Shown piece by piece: positions 52,655 to 61,661 of a stretch of DNA of 64,000 nt. The translations under genes and the position numbers were made by a program. The notes beneath the pieces are model-generated. The model searched no databases. It saw nothing but the letters and a program-made list of their open reading frames with translations, and was not told where the DNA came from. This DNA is from Algoriphagus yeomjeoni (lineage in GTDB: Bacteria > Bacteroidota > Bacteroidia > Cytophagales > Cyclobacteriaceae): assembly GCF_003259505.1 (NCBI RefSeq), contig NZ_QLLK01000001.1, positions 124,001 through 188,000 of the forward strand, written 5' to 3'. The stretch's first letter is position 1; every line of letters starts with the position of its first letter.

Positions 52655-54127
52655 ATGGGAGCGAAAGAAGGATTTATTCAATTCAAAAGAGAAACTCCGG
52701 TTACCCGTGACGCGAAAGCTAGAATAGGTGACTACAAGGAAATATACGAGCCTTTTGGAGGCGAAAAGTTAAATAATCAAGCAGCAAGATGCATGGATTG
52801 CGGTATTCCGTTTTGCCACAGCGGATGTCCGCTTGGTAATGTGATACCGGATTTCAACGATGCGGTTTACAAAAATGAATGGGAGCAAGCCATCAAAATA
52901 TTACGCAGCACAAACAATTTTCCTGAGTTCACAGGCAGAATTTGTCCTGCTCCATGCGAAGCAAGCTGTGTATTGGGTATCAATAAAGATCCAGTTGCGA
53001 TTGAATTGATCGAGAAAAATATAGCTGAGAAAGCCTATGAACTAGGCTTGATCAAAGCAAATCCTCCTAAAACTAGAACTGGCAAGTCTGTAGCAGTAGT
53101 TGGTTCTGGACCAGCTGGCCTCGCTGCGGCTGATCAGCTGAATCAGGCAGGTCATGAGGTGACACTTTTCGAAAAAGACTCCAAACCAGGAGGTTTACTT
53201 CGATTTGGAATCCCAGATTTCAAGCTTGAAAAATGGGTAATTGATCGTCGAATTGAATTCATGAAGCAAGAAGGAGTGATTTTCTCCTGCGATACCGAAA
53301 TAGGTTTCAATATCAAAGCAGAAAATATTCTTAAAAACTTTGATGCGGTCGTACTCTCCACTGGAGCAGGACAACCGAGAGGTCTGAATATTAAAGGTTC
53401 CGATGCTAAAGGTGTTCATTTTGCTATGGAATTCTTAGGTCAGCAAAACAAAGTAGTTTCTGGCGAAATCAAAGAAAACCCGATTTCTGCCAAAGGAAAG
53501 CACGTCATCGTAATTGGTGGTGGTGACACAGGAAGTGATTGTATTGGTACCTCCAATAGACATGGAGCTGCTTCAATTACCCAACTTGAGCTTTTGCCTA
53601 AGCCACCACAGGTAAGAAACACCTTGAATCCTTGGCCAGAATGGCCAATGACTTTGAGAACTTCCAGTTCTCATGAAGAAGGTGCCGAGCGAGTATTTTC
53701 CATACTGACCAAGGAATTTGTGGTGAACGAAGAAGGCCAAGTAACCGGCTTGAAGCTCGTAGATTTGGAATGGGTACATAAAGATGGACGTATGGTCTTT
53801 GAGGAAATAGCTGGCACGGAGCGTACGGTTCCTTGTGATTTGGCATTCCTTGCGATTGGCTACACTGGTCCTGCTCAAAATGGCTTGCTAGAAGCTTTCG
53901 GTGCTGAAACGATGGAAAATACACTACCAAAGTCTAAAAACTATCAGAGCACGAATTCCAAAGTATTCCTTGCTGGAGATATGCGAAGAGGCCAATCTTT
54001 GGTTGTCTGGGCAATATCTGAGGGCAGGGAAGCTGCTGTGAAAGTAGATGAATACCTGATGGGTGAATCTAATCTTCCGCAGAAAGATGAATCCTTTTTC
54101 CAGGTGGAAGAGGGAATAATAGATTAA
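52655..54127 (+). CDS. gltD: Glutamate synthase, small (beta) subunit
   Basis: 490 aa. N-terminal [4Fe-4S] Cys clusters (CMDCGIPFCHSGCPLGN, CPAPCEASCVLG), FAD-binding GSGPAGLAAADQL, and NAD(P)H-binding VIGGGDTGSDCIGT. It takes electrons from NADPH and passes them to GltB. The start is one base after the gltB stop, so the pair is tightly coupled. A strong terminator follows. Confidence 0.97.
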   Translation: MGAKEGFIQFKRETPVTRDAKARIGDYKEIYEPFGGEKLNNQAARCMDCGIPFCHSGCPLGNVIPDFNDAVYKNEWEQAIKILRSTNNFPEFTGRICPAPCEASCVLGINKDPVAIELIEKNIAEKAYELGLIKANPPKTRTGKSVAVVGSGPAGLAAADQLNQAGHEVTLFEKDSKPGGLLRFGIPDFKLEKWVIDRRIEFMKQEGVIFSCDTEIGFNIKAENILKNFDAVVLSTGAGQPRGLNIKGSDAKGVHFAMEFLGQQNKVVSGEIKENPISAKGKHVIVIGGGDTGSDCIGTSNRHGAASITQLELLPKPPQVRNTLNPWPEWPMTLRTSSSHEEGAERVFSILTKEFVVNEEGQVTGLKLVDLEWVHKDGRMVFEEIAGTERTVPCDLAFLAIGYTGPAQNGLLEAFGAETMENTLPKSKNYQSTNSKVFLAGDMRRGQSLVVWAISEGREAAVKVDEYLMGESNLPQKDESFFQVEEGIID

Positions 54128-54152
54128 AAGTAATTCGTCTACCAGAGACGAA

Positions 54153-54184
54153 AAGCCATCCCGAGAATCATCGGGATGGCTTTC
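54153..54184. terminator. Bidirectional terminator between gltD and the Spy-like gene
   Basis: AAGCCATCCCGA (54153-54164) pairs perfectly with TCGGGATGGCTT (54171-54182), 6-nt loop, with A/T flanks on each side. It lies between convergent genes. Confidence 0.88.
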
Positions 54185-54206
54185 TTAGTTAAAGGAGATT
54201 AGGGAA

Positions 54207-54635
54207 TTAATTCCCGCCTCTTCGCCCTCTTCGGGGATCTCCTTCTATCTGAGCATTTGGTCTGCCTCTGCGACGATCATCCATTCTTTCAGCTTTAATT
54301 TCAGTCCACTTCGCTCTTTGTTCCTCGGTCAAAACAGCCTGTATTTTAGCATCCTGGGCTTTCAATTCATCTCTTTTGGCTTCCATCTCTGCTTTTCGGG
54401 CTTCCATCTCAGCTTTCCTTTCAGCCATTTCGGCCTCATTCTTTTTAGCATACTCAAGATTAATATCTAAGATTTGCTTTTTCTGTGCCTCAGTAAGTGA
54501 AAGTGTTTCTGCTATTCGCTCAGTAGTTCGTTTAGCTCTTTCTTCCGCACTCGGTCGCTCCCCTCCTCTTTTTTGTGCCATTGTGCTGAGGCTGATCATG
54601 ACCATCATGCCTGTAGCGAAAATCCATTTGTTCAT
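54207..54635 (-). CDS. Small exported Spy/CpxP-like helical protein
   Basis: 142 aa with a signal peptide (about 1-20, ending MAQ). The mature part is helical and very rich in Glu, Lys and Ala (RIAETLSLTEAQKKQILDINLEYAKK; LTEEQRAKWTEIKAERMDDR). It contains two L-T-x-x-Q-like motifs, which are typical of Spy/CpxP periplasmic chaperone-like proteins. The tail is Arg/Gly-rich (GDPRRGRRGGN). It may buffer unfolded or metal-stressed envelope proteins; this is inference. It stands alone. Confidence 0.75.
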   Translation of the reverse strand: MNKWIFATGMMVMISLSTMAQKRGGERPSAEERAKRTTERIAETLSLTEAQKKQILDINLEYAKKNEAEMAERKAEMEARKAEMEAKRDELKAQDAKIQAVLTEEQRAKWTEIKAERMDDRRRGRPNAQIEGDPRRGRRGGN

Positions 54636-54728
54636 GCTTGCTTTTGTTTAGTTACATGAATTAGACACAGCTGACGCAAATCAGTTTAATCTGAGCCAAA
54701 AGAGTTTTTGTTAACATACCTAAAATCC

Positions 54729-56060
54729 TTATCGCTCTTCAGTAAGGGCTTTCTGCTCGCTAGGTCTTACCGCCTTAGGCTTGATTAGCAATCGAAGACT
54801 TGGATCAAAGCTCAGGTAGTTCCACGACCAATCAAGGAAAATAAAAAGCTTATTTTTCACACCCAGAATGGCCATCAAGTGAACAAAAAGCCAAGTAAAC
54901 CAGGCAAAGATTCCCTGAAACTTGATAAAAGGTAAATCTACAACCGCCAGCTTTCTACCTACAGTTGCCATAGATCCTAAGTCTTTGTATTTAAATGCCT
55001 TCTTCTCCTTGCCTTCTTCAATTTTGTGAAGATTATACGACAGGTTAACAGCCTGCTGAATGGCGACTTGTGCCACTTGAGGATGGCCTTTTGGGTAATC
55101 TTCCTGAGTCATCAAACTAATATCACCAAGTGCAAATACGCCAGGGCAATCTTTGATTTCTGAAAAATCATCTACGAAAATTCTTCCATTTGGTGCATAG
55201 TTTTCAAGCTCCAAGCCGCCTATCGTATTCGGTTTAATCCCAGCCGCCCATAGCAAAGTCTGGGTTTCGATAGTTCCTTTATCAGCTAGTACTACTTTAT
55301 GACCATTATAATCTTTTACCAAGGTGTTCAACATGACTTCTACGCCTAAACTCTGAAGGTAAGTTAAGGCATGCTCCTTTGATGTTTTGGACATAGGGCC
55401 AAGAAGCTCAGGACCTGCCTCTATCAGTACTATCTTCATGTTGTGAAAATTGAGCTCAGGATAATCCTTAGGAAACACGTTGTTTCGTAGGTCTGCCATA
55501 GCTCCAGCTAGTTCCACGCCGGTAGGTCCACCACCCACGATCACCACATTCATGAGTGATTTACGATCCTCCGACCTCTCGATATTTATAGCACGTTCGT
55601 AGTTTGAAATGATCTTATTTCGGATGTAAAGTGCTTCCGAAACGGTTTTCATAGGAGAGGAGGTCTCTTCGATGTTTTTATTCCCAAAGTAATTGGTTTC
55701 AGCACCCATCGCCAACACCAAATAAGTATAATCTATATACCCCACATCGGTATAGATCCGCTTGATCTTTGGGTCAAAATAATCTACTTGTGCCATTCGG
55801 AAAGTGACATTATTAGATCCGTGAAAAACCTTTCGAAGCGGAAAAGAAATAGCGCTAGGTTCCAACCCGGCAGTCGCCACCTGATAGAAAAGTGGCTGAA
55901 ACTGGTGATAGTTATGTTTGTCAAGCAAAATAACCTGAAACCGTTTCTTCCTCAACTTCATGGCAAGTTTAAGACCGGCAAAGCCAGCTCCTACTATGAC
56001 CACTTTAGGCAAATCTGAATCAGGAATGTTGGGGAGAGGATGTGAGAGAAAATCCGACAT
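54729..56060 (-). CDS. NADH dehydrogenase type II-like FAD oxidoreductase
   Basis: 443 aa from the ATG at 56060; the frame continues upstream to 56129 without family-like sequence. FAD-binding VVIVGAGFAGLKLAMKL at the N-terminus with DKHNYHQFQPLFYQVATAGL, NAD-binding VVIVGGGPTGVELAGAMADL in the middle, the FAD motif CPGVFALGDI, and a C-terminal hydrophobic anchor (WFTWLFVHLMAILGV). These are hallmarks of single-subunit NDH-2, which passes electrons from NADH to quinone without pumping protons. It is divergent from yebC. Confidence 0.93.
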   Translation of the reverse strand: MSDFLSHPLPNIPDSDLPKVVIVGAGFAGLKLAMKLRKKRFQVILLDKHNYHQFQPLFYQVATAGLEPSAISFPLRKVFHGSNNVTFRMAQVDYFDPKIKRIYTDVGYIDYTYLVLAMGAETNYFGNKNIEETSSPMKTVSEALYIRNKIISNYERAINIERSEDRKSLMNVVIVGGGPTGVELAGAMADLRNNVFPKDYPELNFHNMKIVLIEAGPELLGPMSKTSKEHALTYLQSLGVEVMLNTLVKDYNGHKVVLADKGTIETQTLLWAAGIKPNTIGGLELENYAPNGRIFVDDFSEIKDCPGVFALGDISLMTQEDYPKGHPQVAQVAIQQAVNLSYNLHKIEEGKEKKAFKYKDLGSMATVGRKLAVVDLPFIKFQGIFAWFTWLFVHLMAILGVKNKLFIFLDWSWNYLSFDPSLRLLIKPKAVRPSEQKALTEER

Positions 56061-56205
56061 GGTAAAAGTGTTTTTAACGCTTACGATTAAGTAGCTATTT
56101 TGGGTCGATTTCTTTGGGGAAATTACCAAAACTTTGTCTAGAAGTATTCATTCTTCAACCTAAACGAAAAGAATTGCTAATTTTACCACCCTAATATTTA
56201 TAACC

Positions 56206-56913
56206 ATGGGAAGAGCATTTGAATTCAGAAAAGAGAGAAAATTCAAGCGTTGGGACAAAATGTCCAAGGTTTTTACGCGTTTAGGAAAAGAAATCGTAAT
56301 GGCGGTGAAATCAGGAGGACCTGACCCCGCCTCAAATCCAAGACTTCGTACCATAATCCAAAATGCCAAGGGAGCACAAATGCCCAAGGACAGAATAGAA
56401 GCTGCCATCAAACGTGCCTCTAACAAGGATGAGAAAGATTACGAAGAAGTAGTTTACGAAGGATACGGCCCCTTTGGAATAGCCGTAGTGGTGGAGACCT
56501 CGACTGACAACATCAACAGAACTGTTGCCAATGTAAGAAGCTATTTCTCCAAAGCTGGTGGTTCTTTAGGTACATCCGGTTCCGTCGTTTTTATGTTTGA
56601 CAGAAAGGCTGTTTTCCGATTTGAAAAAGGGGAGTTTGACCTAGAAGAATTGGAGTTTGAATTGATTGATTTTGGCTTGGTGGATATTGATGAAAACGAA
56701 GGGGAAATCTTCGTTTACACTGAATTTGAAGATTTTGGCACCATGCAGAAAGCACTAGAAGAAAGAAATATAGAAGTTATCAGCGCGGACTTTCAGCGCT
56801 TCCCTTCCACACTGACTGAACTTGATGAAGAGCAGGAAGAGATTATCAATAAGATGATCGAAAAAATGGAAGAAGATGATGATGTAAACCAAATTTTCAC
56901 AAACATGGCCTAG
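56206..56913 (+). CDS. YebC/PmpR family protein
   Basis: 235 aa. Typical YebC sequence: the N-terminal basic segment MGRAFEFRKERKFKRWDKMSK, then IQNAKGAQMPKDRIEAAIKRA, YEGYGPFGIAVVVETSTDNINRT and FSKAGGSLGTSGSVVFMFDRK. The family is annotated as transcription regulators; recent work links some members to translation of proline-rich stretches. The Bacteroidetes form usually begins MGRAFEF as here. The stop codon is inside a terminator stem. Confidence 0.95.
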   Translation: MGRAFEFRKERKFKRWDKMSKVFTRLGKEIVMAVKSGGPDPASNPRLRTIIQNAKGAQMPKDRIEAAIKRASNKDEKDYEEVVYEGYGPFGIAVVVETSTDNINRTVANVRSYFSKAGGSLGTSGSVVFMFDRKAVFRFEKGEFDLEELEFELIDFGLVDIDENEGEIFVYTEFEDFGTMQKALEERNIEVISADFQRFPSTLTELDEEQEEIINKMIEKMEEDDDVNQIFTNMA

Positions 56914-56933
56914 GCACCTGCCTAGGTTTTTTT
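56909..56933 (+). terminator. Terminator overlapping the yebC stop and abutting the next gene
   Basis: CCTAGGCA (56909-56916) pairs with TGCCTAGG (56919-56926), 2-nt loop, followed by seven T. The stem includes the yebC stop codon, and the T-run ends 4 bp before the next ATG (56938). Confidence 0.75.
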
Positions 56934-56937
56934 ATAT

Positions 56938-57504
56938 ATGAATTTCCCAAAAAGAGAAAATTTTAAGATTTCCGAAAAGCTTTTAGTAATTGTTGGAAGT
57001 AAAAACCCAGTCAAAGTCGCTTGTACAGATTCTGCTTTTACCGAAGCATTCAACAGAGGTTTTGTTGTGAATGGAATCAATGCTTCTTCACAAGTATCGG
57101 ATCAGCCTAGGGGTGATGAAGAAACCTATTTAGGCGCTAGAAATCGAGTAGTTAACGCCAAAAAAACTTTCCCTGAAGCTGATTATTGGGTGGGGATAGA
57201 AGGAGGAATAGCTGAGGATGAAGGAGGAATGTATGCTTTCGCCTGGATATACATAGAAGATAAGGCTGGGTTAAATGGCAAGGCAAAAACTGGAATATTT
57301 TATCTCCCTGAAGCTATTGCCAAACTCATTCACTCAGGAATGGAGTTGGGTGAAGCTGATGACCAGGTTTTTTCTCAAGAAAATTCAAAACAAAATGGAG
57401 GTTCTGTCGGGATCCTTACTCATGGCACTATTACTAGGCAAACCTATTATAATCAGGCGATTATACTTGCTTTGATTCCTTTTATGAACAAGGAATTGTA
57501 TTAG
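56938..57504 (+). CDS. Inosine/xanthosine triphosphatase (YjjX/DUF84 family)
   Basis: 188 aa. The DUF84 signature is present: VIVGSKNPVKVACTDSAF, VSDQPRGDEETYLGARNRV, YWVGIEGGI, and the C-terminal NGGSVGILTHGTITRQTYY. It hydrolyses non-canonical purine triphosphates (ITP, XTP), keeping them out of nucleic acids. About 16 residues precede the conserved core. The start lies only 4 bp after the T-run of a terminator, so its expression may depend on read-through or on a promoter inside yebC. Confidence 0.88.
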   Translation: MNFPKRENFKISEKLLVIVGSKNPVKVACTDSAFTEAFNRGFVVNGINASSQVSDQPRGDEETYLGARNRVVNAKKTFPEADYWVGIEGGIAEDEGGMYAFAWIYIEDKAGLNGKAKTGIFYLPEAIAKLIHSGMELGEADDQVFSQENSKQNGGSVGILTHGTITRQTYYNQAIILALIPFMNKELY

Positions 57505-57685
57505 GATAAATGATTTTTGTAAATTTTTTACCTAAGAACCTTTTAATCGAAAAAATTTTGACTATTATTGAATAATTGAAATTTAAAACTTTGATTTATC
57601 CAATAGAAGCGGAATATTCCAAATACTTCTAATAAATCAATACTAGTAGAAGTTGCTTAAATCACCCCTAAAATTAAGTAGCTAT

Positions 57686-57715
57686 AGGCCTCTCAAAAGA
57701 GAGGTCTATTTTTTT
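57686..57715 (+). terminator. Terminator between convergent genes (YjjX-like and secreted unknown)
   Basis: AGGCCTCTC (57686-57694) pairs with GAGAGGTCT (57699-57707) with one G-U pair and loop AAAA, then a T-run at 57709-57715. The stem overlaps the stop codon of the minus-strand gene. Confidence 0.75.
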
Positions 57716-58692
57716 AAATTCTTTAGAAAGTTATTCAAGGCTACTCTCCAATCTGGATCAGCGTCCCACTCAGGGCCAATATAGAGCTCTTCACGAACAA
57801 GAAGCTTGATGTAGTATTTTACAACTATCCTGGAAGAAGATTCATCTGCTTTTGGTTCTAGCCCCATACTTTTCATCAAATCAGCTTCTCTGCCCTCCAC
57901 TTTTACCAAAAGAAACTGGACTTTATCTTGAATCAATTCTGCTTCAGATTTTACTTCGGTGAGCCACTCAATTTCATATGGATATTCCTGCTTGAGAACT
58001 TGCTCAATTCCGGCTTTTTGAGCCGCCTGCTCAGCCATGATAACTTCGGGTGACTTACCATACATATCATATCTAAAGTAGCTCAGTAAACCTGTTTCTG
58101 CCGATGAGCCCTCAATCGTAATACCTAACTTAAACACATCCAGGTTGAGTGGGTTTTGGGGAATAAATTTAAGGTTAGACGTCGTTTCTGTATTACTGAT
58201 ATTTAGAAACTCAGGTACTTCCAAGACAAGTATATTTTGTGTCGGCTGATTTTCACCTATCGAAGCGAACTGGCTTGTAGCAGCTCCTATATCAGCAGCT
58301 GTTATGCCATAAAGAGATTTAGTTGGAATTATATTTCTGTCACCAGAAAAAGGTCCAACATGAATACTCATTTGATTTTTCTGTCTGGTAACGAGAATAA
58401 TATTTTTGACCAATCGCTGCTGAAAACTCATCGCATAATCAGCCTGAACAGCCTCAGAAAGTGCCACTTTTTCCAATTCGAAATATGCAATAGGATCGCC
58501 TCCTGCACTTACTAAAGAATTATGTACACTATCAGCCACTTCCTGCCAAGTCATTACTGGCCTTGCTGCCGGATCTGTGGAGATAAAAACTATTGATTTA
58601 CCATCAAAAAATGATTGCGGTATGCTTCCTTGAGCCGAAACTAGTTGGAGACTTACTAAAAGAATAAAAATAAGTGAGATATTATATTTCAT
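57706..58692 (-). CDS. Secreted protein of unknown function
   Basis: 328 aa from the ATG at 58692; longer starts would read into a MITE-like element. Signal peptide about 1-20 (ending VSAQG). The mature part has alternating strands and helices (GKSIVFISTDPAARPVMTWQEVADSVHNSLVSAGGDPIAYF; ILVLEVPEFLNISNT) and ends with a Trp-rich segment (GPEWDADPDWRVALNNFLKNL). I do not recognise a family. The middle segment KSPEVIMAEQAAQKAGIEQVL suggests a helical insertion. No functional partner is adjacent. Confidence 0.78.
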   Translation of the reverse strand: MKYNISLIFILLVSLQLVSAQGSIPQSFFDGKSIVFISTDPAARPVMTWQEVADSVHNSLVSAGGDPIAYFELEKVALSEAVQADYAMSFQQRLVKNIILVTRQKNQMSIHVGPFSGDRNIIPTKSLYGITAADIGAATSQFASIGENQPTQNILVLEVPEFLNISNTETTSNLKFIPQNPLNLDVFKLGITIEGSSAETGLLSYFRYDMYGKSPEVIMAEQAAQKAGIEQVLKQEYPYEIEWLTEVKSEAELIQDKVQFLLVKVEGREADLMKSMGLEPKADESSSRIVVKYYIKLLVREELYIGPEWDADPDWRVALNNFLKNLKK

Positions 58693-58717
58693 ATGTTTAT
58701 AATTGCTATTCAGAGGT

Positions 58718-58816
58718 TGTATGAAATCTCGCAGGGAGGTACTGAGAATCTCGGGACTACCCAATTTATATTTCCTGCAGCATGCCTATCCGCCACAGGA
58801 AGGCTAGATTTCATGA
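58718..58816. mobile_element. Candidate MITE-like element with 10-bp target duplication
   Basis: A 99-bp segment is flanked by the identical 10-bp direct repeat ATTCAGAGGT (58708-58717 and 58817-58826). It has inverted ends with a 9-bp perfect match (ATGAAATCT at 58721-58729, AGATTTCAT at 58806-58814). Inside are two further imperfect stems (GGGAGGTAC region with GACTACCC; TTCCTG with CAGGAA). It encodes no protein and lies just upstream of the secreted unknown gene. The parent transposon is not in the window. Confidence 0.55.
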
Positions 58817-58883
58817 ATTCAGAGGTGTGATCCACTAAGCTTATTAATTTTACCAATATACATAACGCAAAATACTTTCCTTG

Positions 58884-59813
58884 ATGCAACTCACAATCAA
58901 AAATTTAACAAGTTGTTTCTTATTTCTAGTAATTTTTCAAGCACATGGGCAAAGTATTGCTTCAAAAAGCCTCATTGAAAACATCAAGTATTTATCAACT
59001 GATAAGCTGAAAGGGCGAAAAACTGGCAGCGAAGGTAATGCTGAAGCTCGTTCTTTTATTCTTGATCAATTTAAAAGCATCGGACTTAAGACACAATACG
59101 CAGATTTTCAGCAAAGATTCTCTTTTGAAAATAGAAGGGAAAACAAAACTTTCGAAGACGCCATAAATATTGTTGGCTTTATAGCTGGAAGCAAATCCAA
59201 AAAATTGATTGTAATCACTGCGCATTATGATCACGTGGGGATAGGCAGGCCCGATGCAGCAGGAGACTCCATTTATAATGGCGCCGACGACAATGCTTCA
59301 GGTACAGCCGCATTGATAGAATTAGCTAGGTATTTTAAAAAACATAGACCAGAGCACTCCATGATTTTCGCAGCATTGGATGGTGAAGAGATGGGTTTAC
59401 AGGGTGCAAAGGCATTGCTTCAGGACTTCCCCTTTGAATTAGATCAAATACTTCTCAATATCAATATGGATATGATTTCCAGAAATGAGAAAGGAGAACT
59501 CTATGCTTCTGGAACATATTATTATCCCACCTTCAAAACCATCTTGGAAGGAGCATCCACTGGTAGTGTCCCAAAATTGATGTTTGGCCACGATGAACCG
59601 AACACTGGAAGAGATAACTGGACCCAATCTTCAGATCAGGGACCATTTTTCAGTGCAAATGTTCCGCATATATATTTCGGAGTTGAAGATCACCCTGACT
59701 ACCATAAGCCAAGTGATTCTTTTGAAAATATAGACGAACAGTTTTATATCAATGCTGTCAACCTTATCTTGAAGTGTACAATAGCATTGGATGAGGAATT
59801 ACTCAAAGAGTAA
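58884..59813 (+). CDS. Secreted M28 family metallopeptidase (short form)
   Basis: 309 aa from the ATG at 58884. Signal peptide about 1-23 (ending AHGQ). Metal-binding residues: H114 (ITAHYDHVG), D135 (YNGADDNASG), the E168-E169 pair (ALDGEEMGLQG), Asp in NINMDMISRN, and a final His in VEDHPDYHKPSDSFE. These are the canonical ligands of M28 aminopeptidases. It lacks the PA insert seen in the M28 protein at 12129-13670. It is divergent from the secreted unknown and 69 bp before the ClC gene. Confidence 0.93.
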   Translation: MQLTIKNLTSCFLFLVIFQAHGQSIASKSLIENIKYLSTDKLKGRKTGSEGNAEARSFILDQFKSIGLKTQYADFQQRFSFENRRENKTFEDAINIVGFIAGSKSKKLIVITAHYDHVGIGRPDAAGDSIYNGADDNASGTAALIELARYFKKHRPEHSMIFAALDGEEMGLQGAKALLQDFPFELDQILLNINMDMISRNEKGELYASGTYYYPTFKTILEGASTGSVPKLMFGHDEPNTGRDNWTQSSDQGPFFSANVPHIYFGVEDHPDYHKPSDSFENIDEQFYINAVNLILKCTIALDEELLKE

Positions 59814-59882
59814 GACCTCTCCTTTTCATTGGCTTACTTCTTACTTACCTTAGACTTTTAAGCACGCAACTAACGCGATATT

Positions 59883-61661
59883 TTGGCTAAAACTGACTTT
59901 ATCACCAGGCTTTTGATATGGAGGCTCAGGCACATGAGCAACCAAACCTTTATCCTAATTCTAAGCGGGATCATAGGTATACTATCAGGTCTTGCCGCGG
60001 TGATTCTAAAACAAGGTGTACATGCCATTCAGCATTTTCTTACAGAGGGATTTTATAAGGAATATGCTAATTTCCTTTATATCATTTATCCGCTTATAGG
60101 TATTTCGGCAGCATTTATCTTAGGTAAGTATCTTTTCAGAGATTGGGGTGGTCATGGAATCCCGGATATTCTTTTCAACATATCCAAAAAGCAGAGTATC
60201 ATCGCACGAGTAAAAACCTACAGTCGTGTAGTTACTTCAGCGATAACTGTTGGATTTGGTGGGTCTGTAGGTCTAGAAGCTCCTATGTTAGTTACAGGTT
60301 CGGCAATCGGATCCAATGTAGGGTCGCTTGTACACCTGAATGCAAAAAAGAGGACACTTTTGATTGGTTGTGGTGCAGCCGCTGCAATATCTTCCATATT
60401 CGGAGCTCCGATTGGAGGAGTGATTTTCGTCATAGAAGTAATATTAATGGAAATCAGCACCGCTAGCTTTATTCCCCTGTTGATTGCATCTGTTACGGGT
60501 TCTTTAACTTCAATGGTACTGATAGGCAAAGACTCTGTTTTTAACTTCAAATTGACTGAAAACTTTCAGGCTTCCCACATGCCTTACTATTTGCTTTTGG
60601 GAATTTCCTGTGGGTTGGTTTCGCTGTATTTCAGCCAGGCGGTCAGAAAAACAGAATCTCTGATGGAGAGTTTGGATAGTCAAGCGTTAAGGATACTATA
60701 CGGCGGAGCAATATTGGGTATTATGGTTTTTTTCCTACCTCCTATCTACGGAGAAGGTTACGACACGCTCAATACTCTAATCGATGGAAACTCAAGCCAA
60801 TTACTTGAAAGAAGTCCTTTTTTCTCAATTATTGAGAACCCCTACATCATCATTATTTTCTTAGCCTTTATCATCCTAGTGAAGCCAATTGCATCAGCAG
60901 TTACCCTTGGGGCTGGTGGAAGTGGGGGAATATTTGCGCCTTCATTATATGTAGGTGGAATTTTAGGTTTTCTTTTTGCCTACTCCAGTAATCTTTTTGA
61001 TTTTACAATTCCATTGCCACTTGCTCACTTCACTTTAGTGGCTATGTGTGGTGTAATGGCTGGCGCCCAGCATGCACCTCTTTCAGCCATATTCTTAATA
61101 GCTGAAATAACGGGAGGATATGAGTTATTTGTCCCATTGATGTTCGTTTCTGCAATATCTTATGTGACAAAGACAGCCTATCAGAAAGACAGCATCTACA
61201 TGATACAACTGAAGGAAAAAGGAAGATACCTGCCAGAGTCAAAAGATCAGGAGCTTCTAGAACTCATTACTATAACACATGTCATCGAGCGAGATTTACT
61301 GCCAATACATCCTGATTCAAAATTGAAAGATCTTATAAGCCTGGTGAAAATATCGAAGCGTAATATATTCCCTGTTGTAGATGAGTTTAAAGCGCTACGA
61401 GGAATAGTTACTTTAGATGATATTCGTGATATCATGTTTGATCGGGAGAAGCAAGAGAACCTGATGATAAAAGAGCTCATGCATAGTCCTCCTGAAATCC
61501 TATTGGCTACTGAGAATATGCAAAAAGCCATGGAAAAATTTGAATCGTCTGGAGCTTGGAACCTCCCTGTAATCGAAGACGGCAAGTATTTGGGCTTTGT
61601 TTCCAAGTCAAGAATCTTCAATGCATACCGCAAACGCCTCATCAAACAAAAGCAGGATTAA
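59883..61661 (+). CDS. ClC family chloride channel/transporter with C-terminal CBS pair
   Basis: 592 aa from a TTG at 59883. The next ATG (59934) would remove LLIWRLRHMS, which I believe is conserved in Cytophagales relatives, so a non-ATG start is likely. ClC signatures: GGHGIPDI, GGSVGLEAP (Glu is the gating-glutamate position) and GAGGSGGIFAPSLYVGG. About ten membrane segments are followed by a CBS pair (about 455-585, IFPVVDEFKALRGIVTLDDIRDIMF; GAWNLPVIEDGKYLGFVSKSRIF). It moves chloride or other anions across the inner membrane. Whether it is a channel or an H+ exchanger is not clear. Confidence 0.93.
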   Translation: MAKTDFITRLLIWRLRHMSNQTFILILSGIIGILSGLAAVILKQGVHAIQHFLTEGFYKEYANFLYIIYPLIGISAAFILGKYLFRDWGGHGIPDILFNISKKQSIIARVKTYSRVVTSAITVGFGGSVGLEAPMLVTGSAIGSNVGSLVHLNAKKRTLLIGCGAAAAISSIFGAPIGGVIFVIEVILMEISTASFIPLLIASVTGSLTSMVLIGKDSVFNFKLTENFQASHMPYYLLLGISCGLVSLYFSQAVRKTESLMESLDSQALRILYGGAILGIMVFFLPPIYGEGYDTLNTLIDGNSSQLLERSPFFSIIENPYIIIIFLAFIILVKPIASAVTLGAGGSGGIFAPSLYVGGILGFLFAYSSNLFDFTIPLPLAHFTLVAMCGVMAGAQHAPLSAIFLIAEITGGYELFVPLMFVSAISYVTKTAYQKDSIYMIQLKEKGRYLPESKDQELLELITITHVIERDLLPIHPDSKLKDLISLVKISKRNIFPVVDEFKALRGIVTLDDIRDIMFDREKQENLMIKELMHSPPEILLATENMQKAMEKFESSGAWNLPVIEDGKYLGFVSKSRIFNAYRKRLIKQKQD

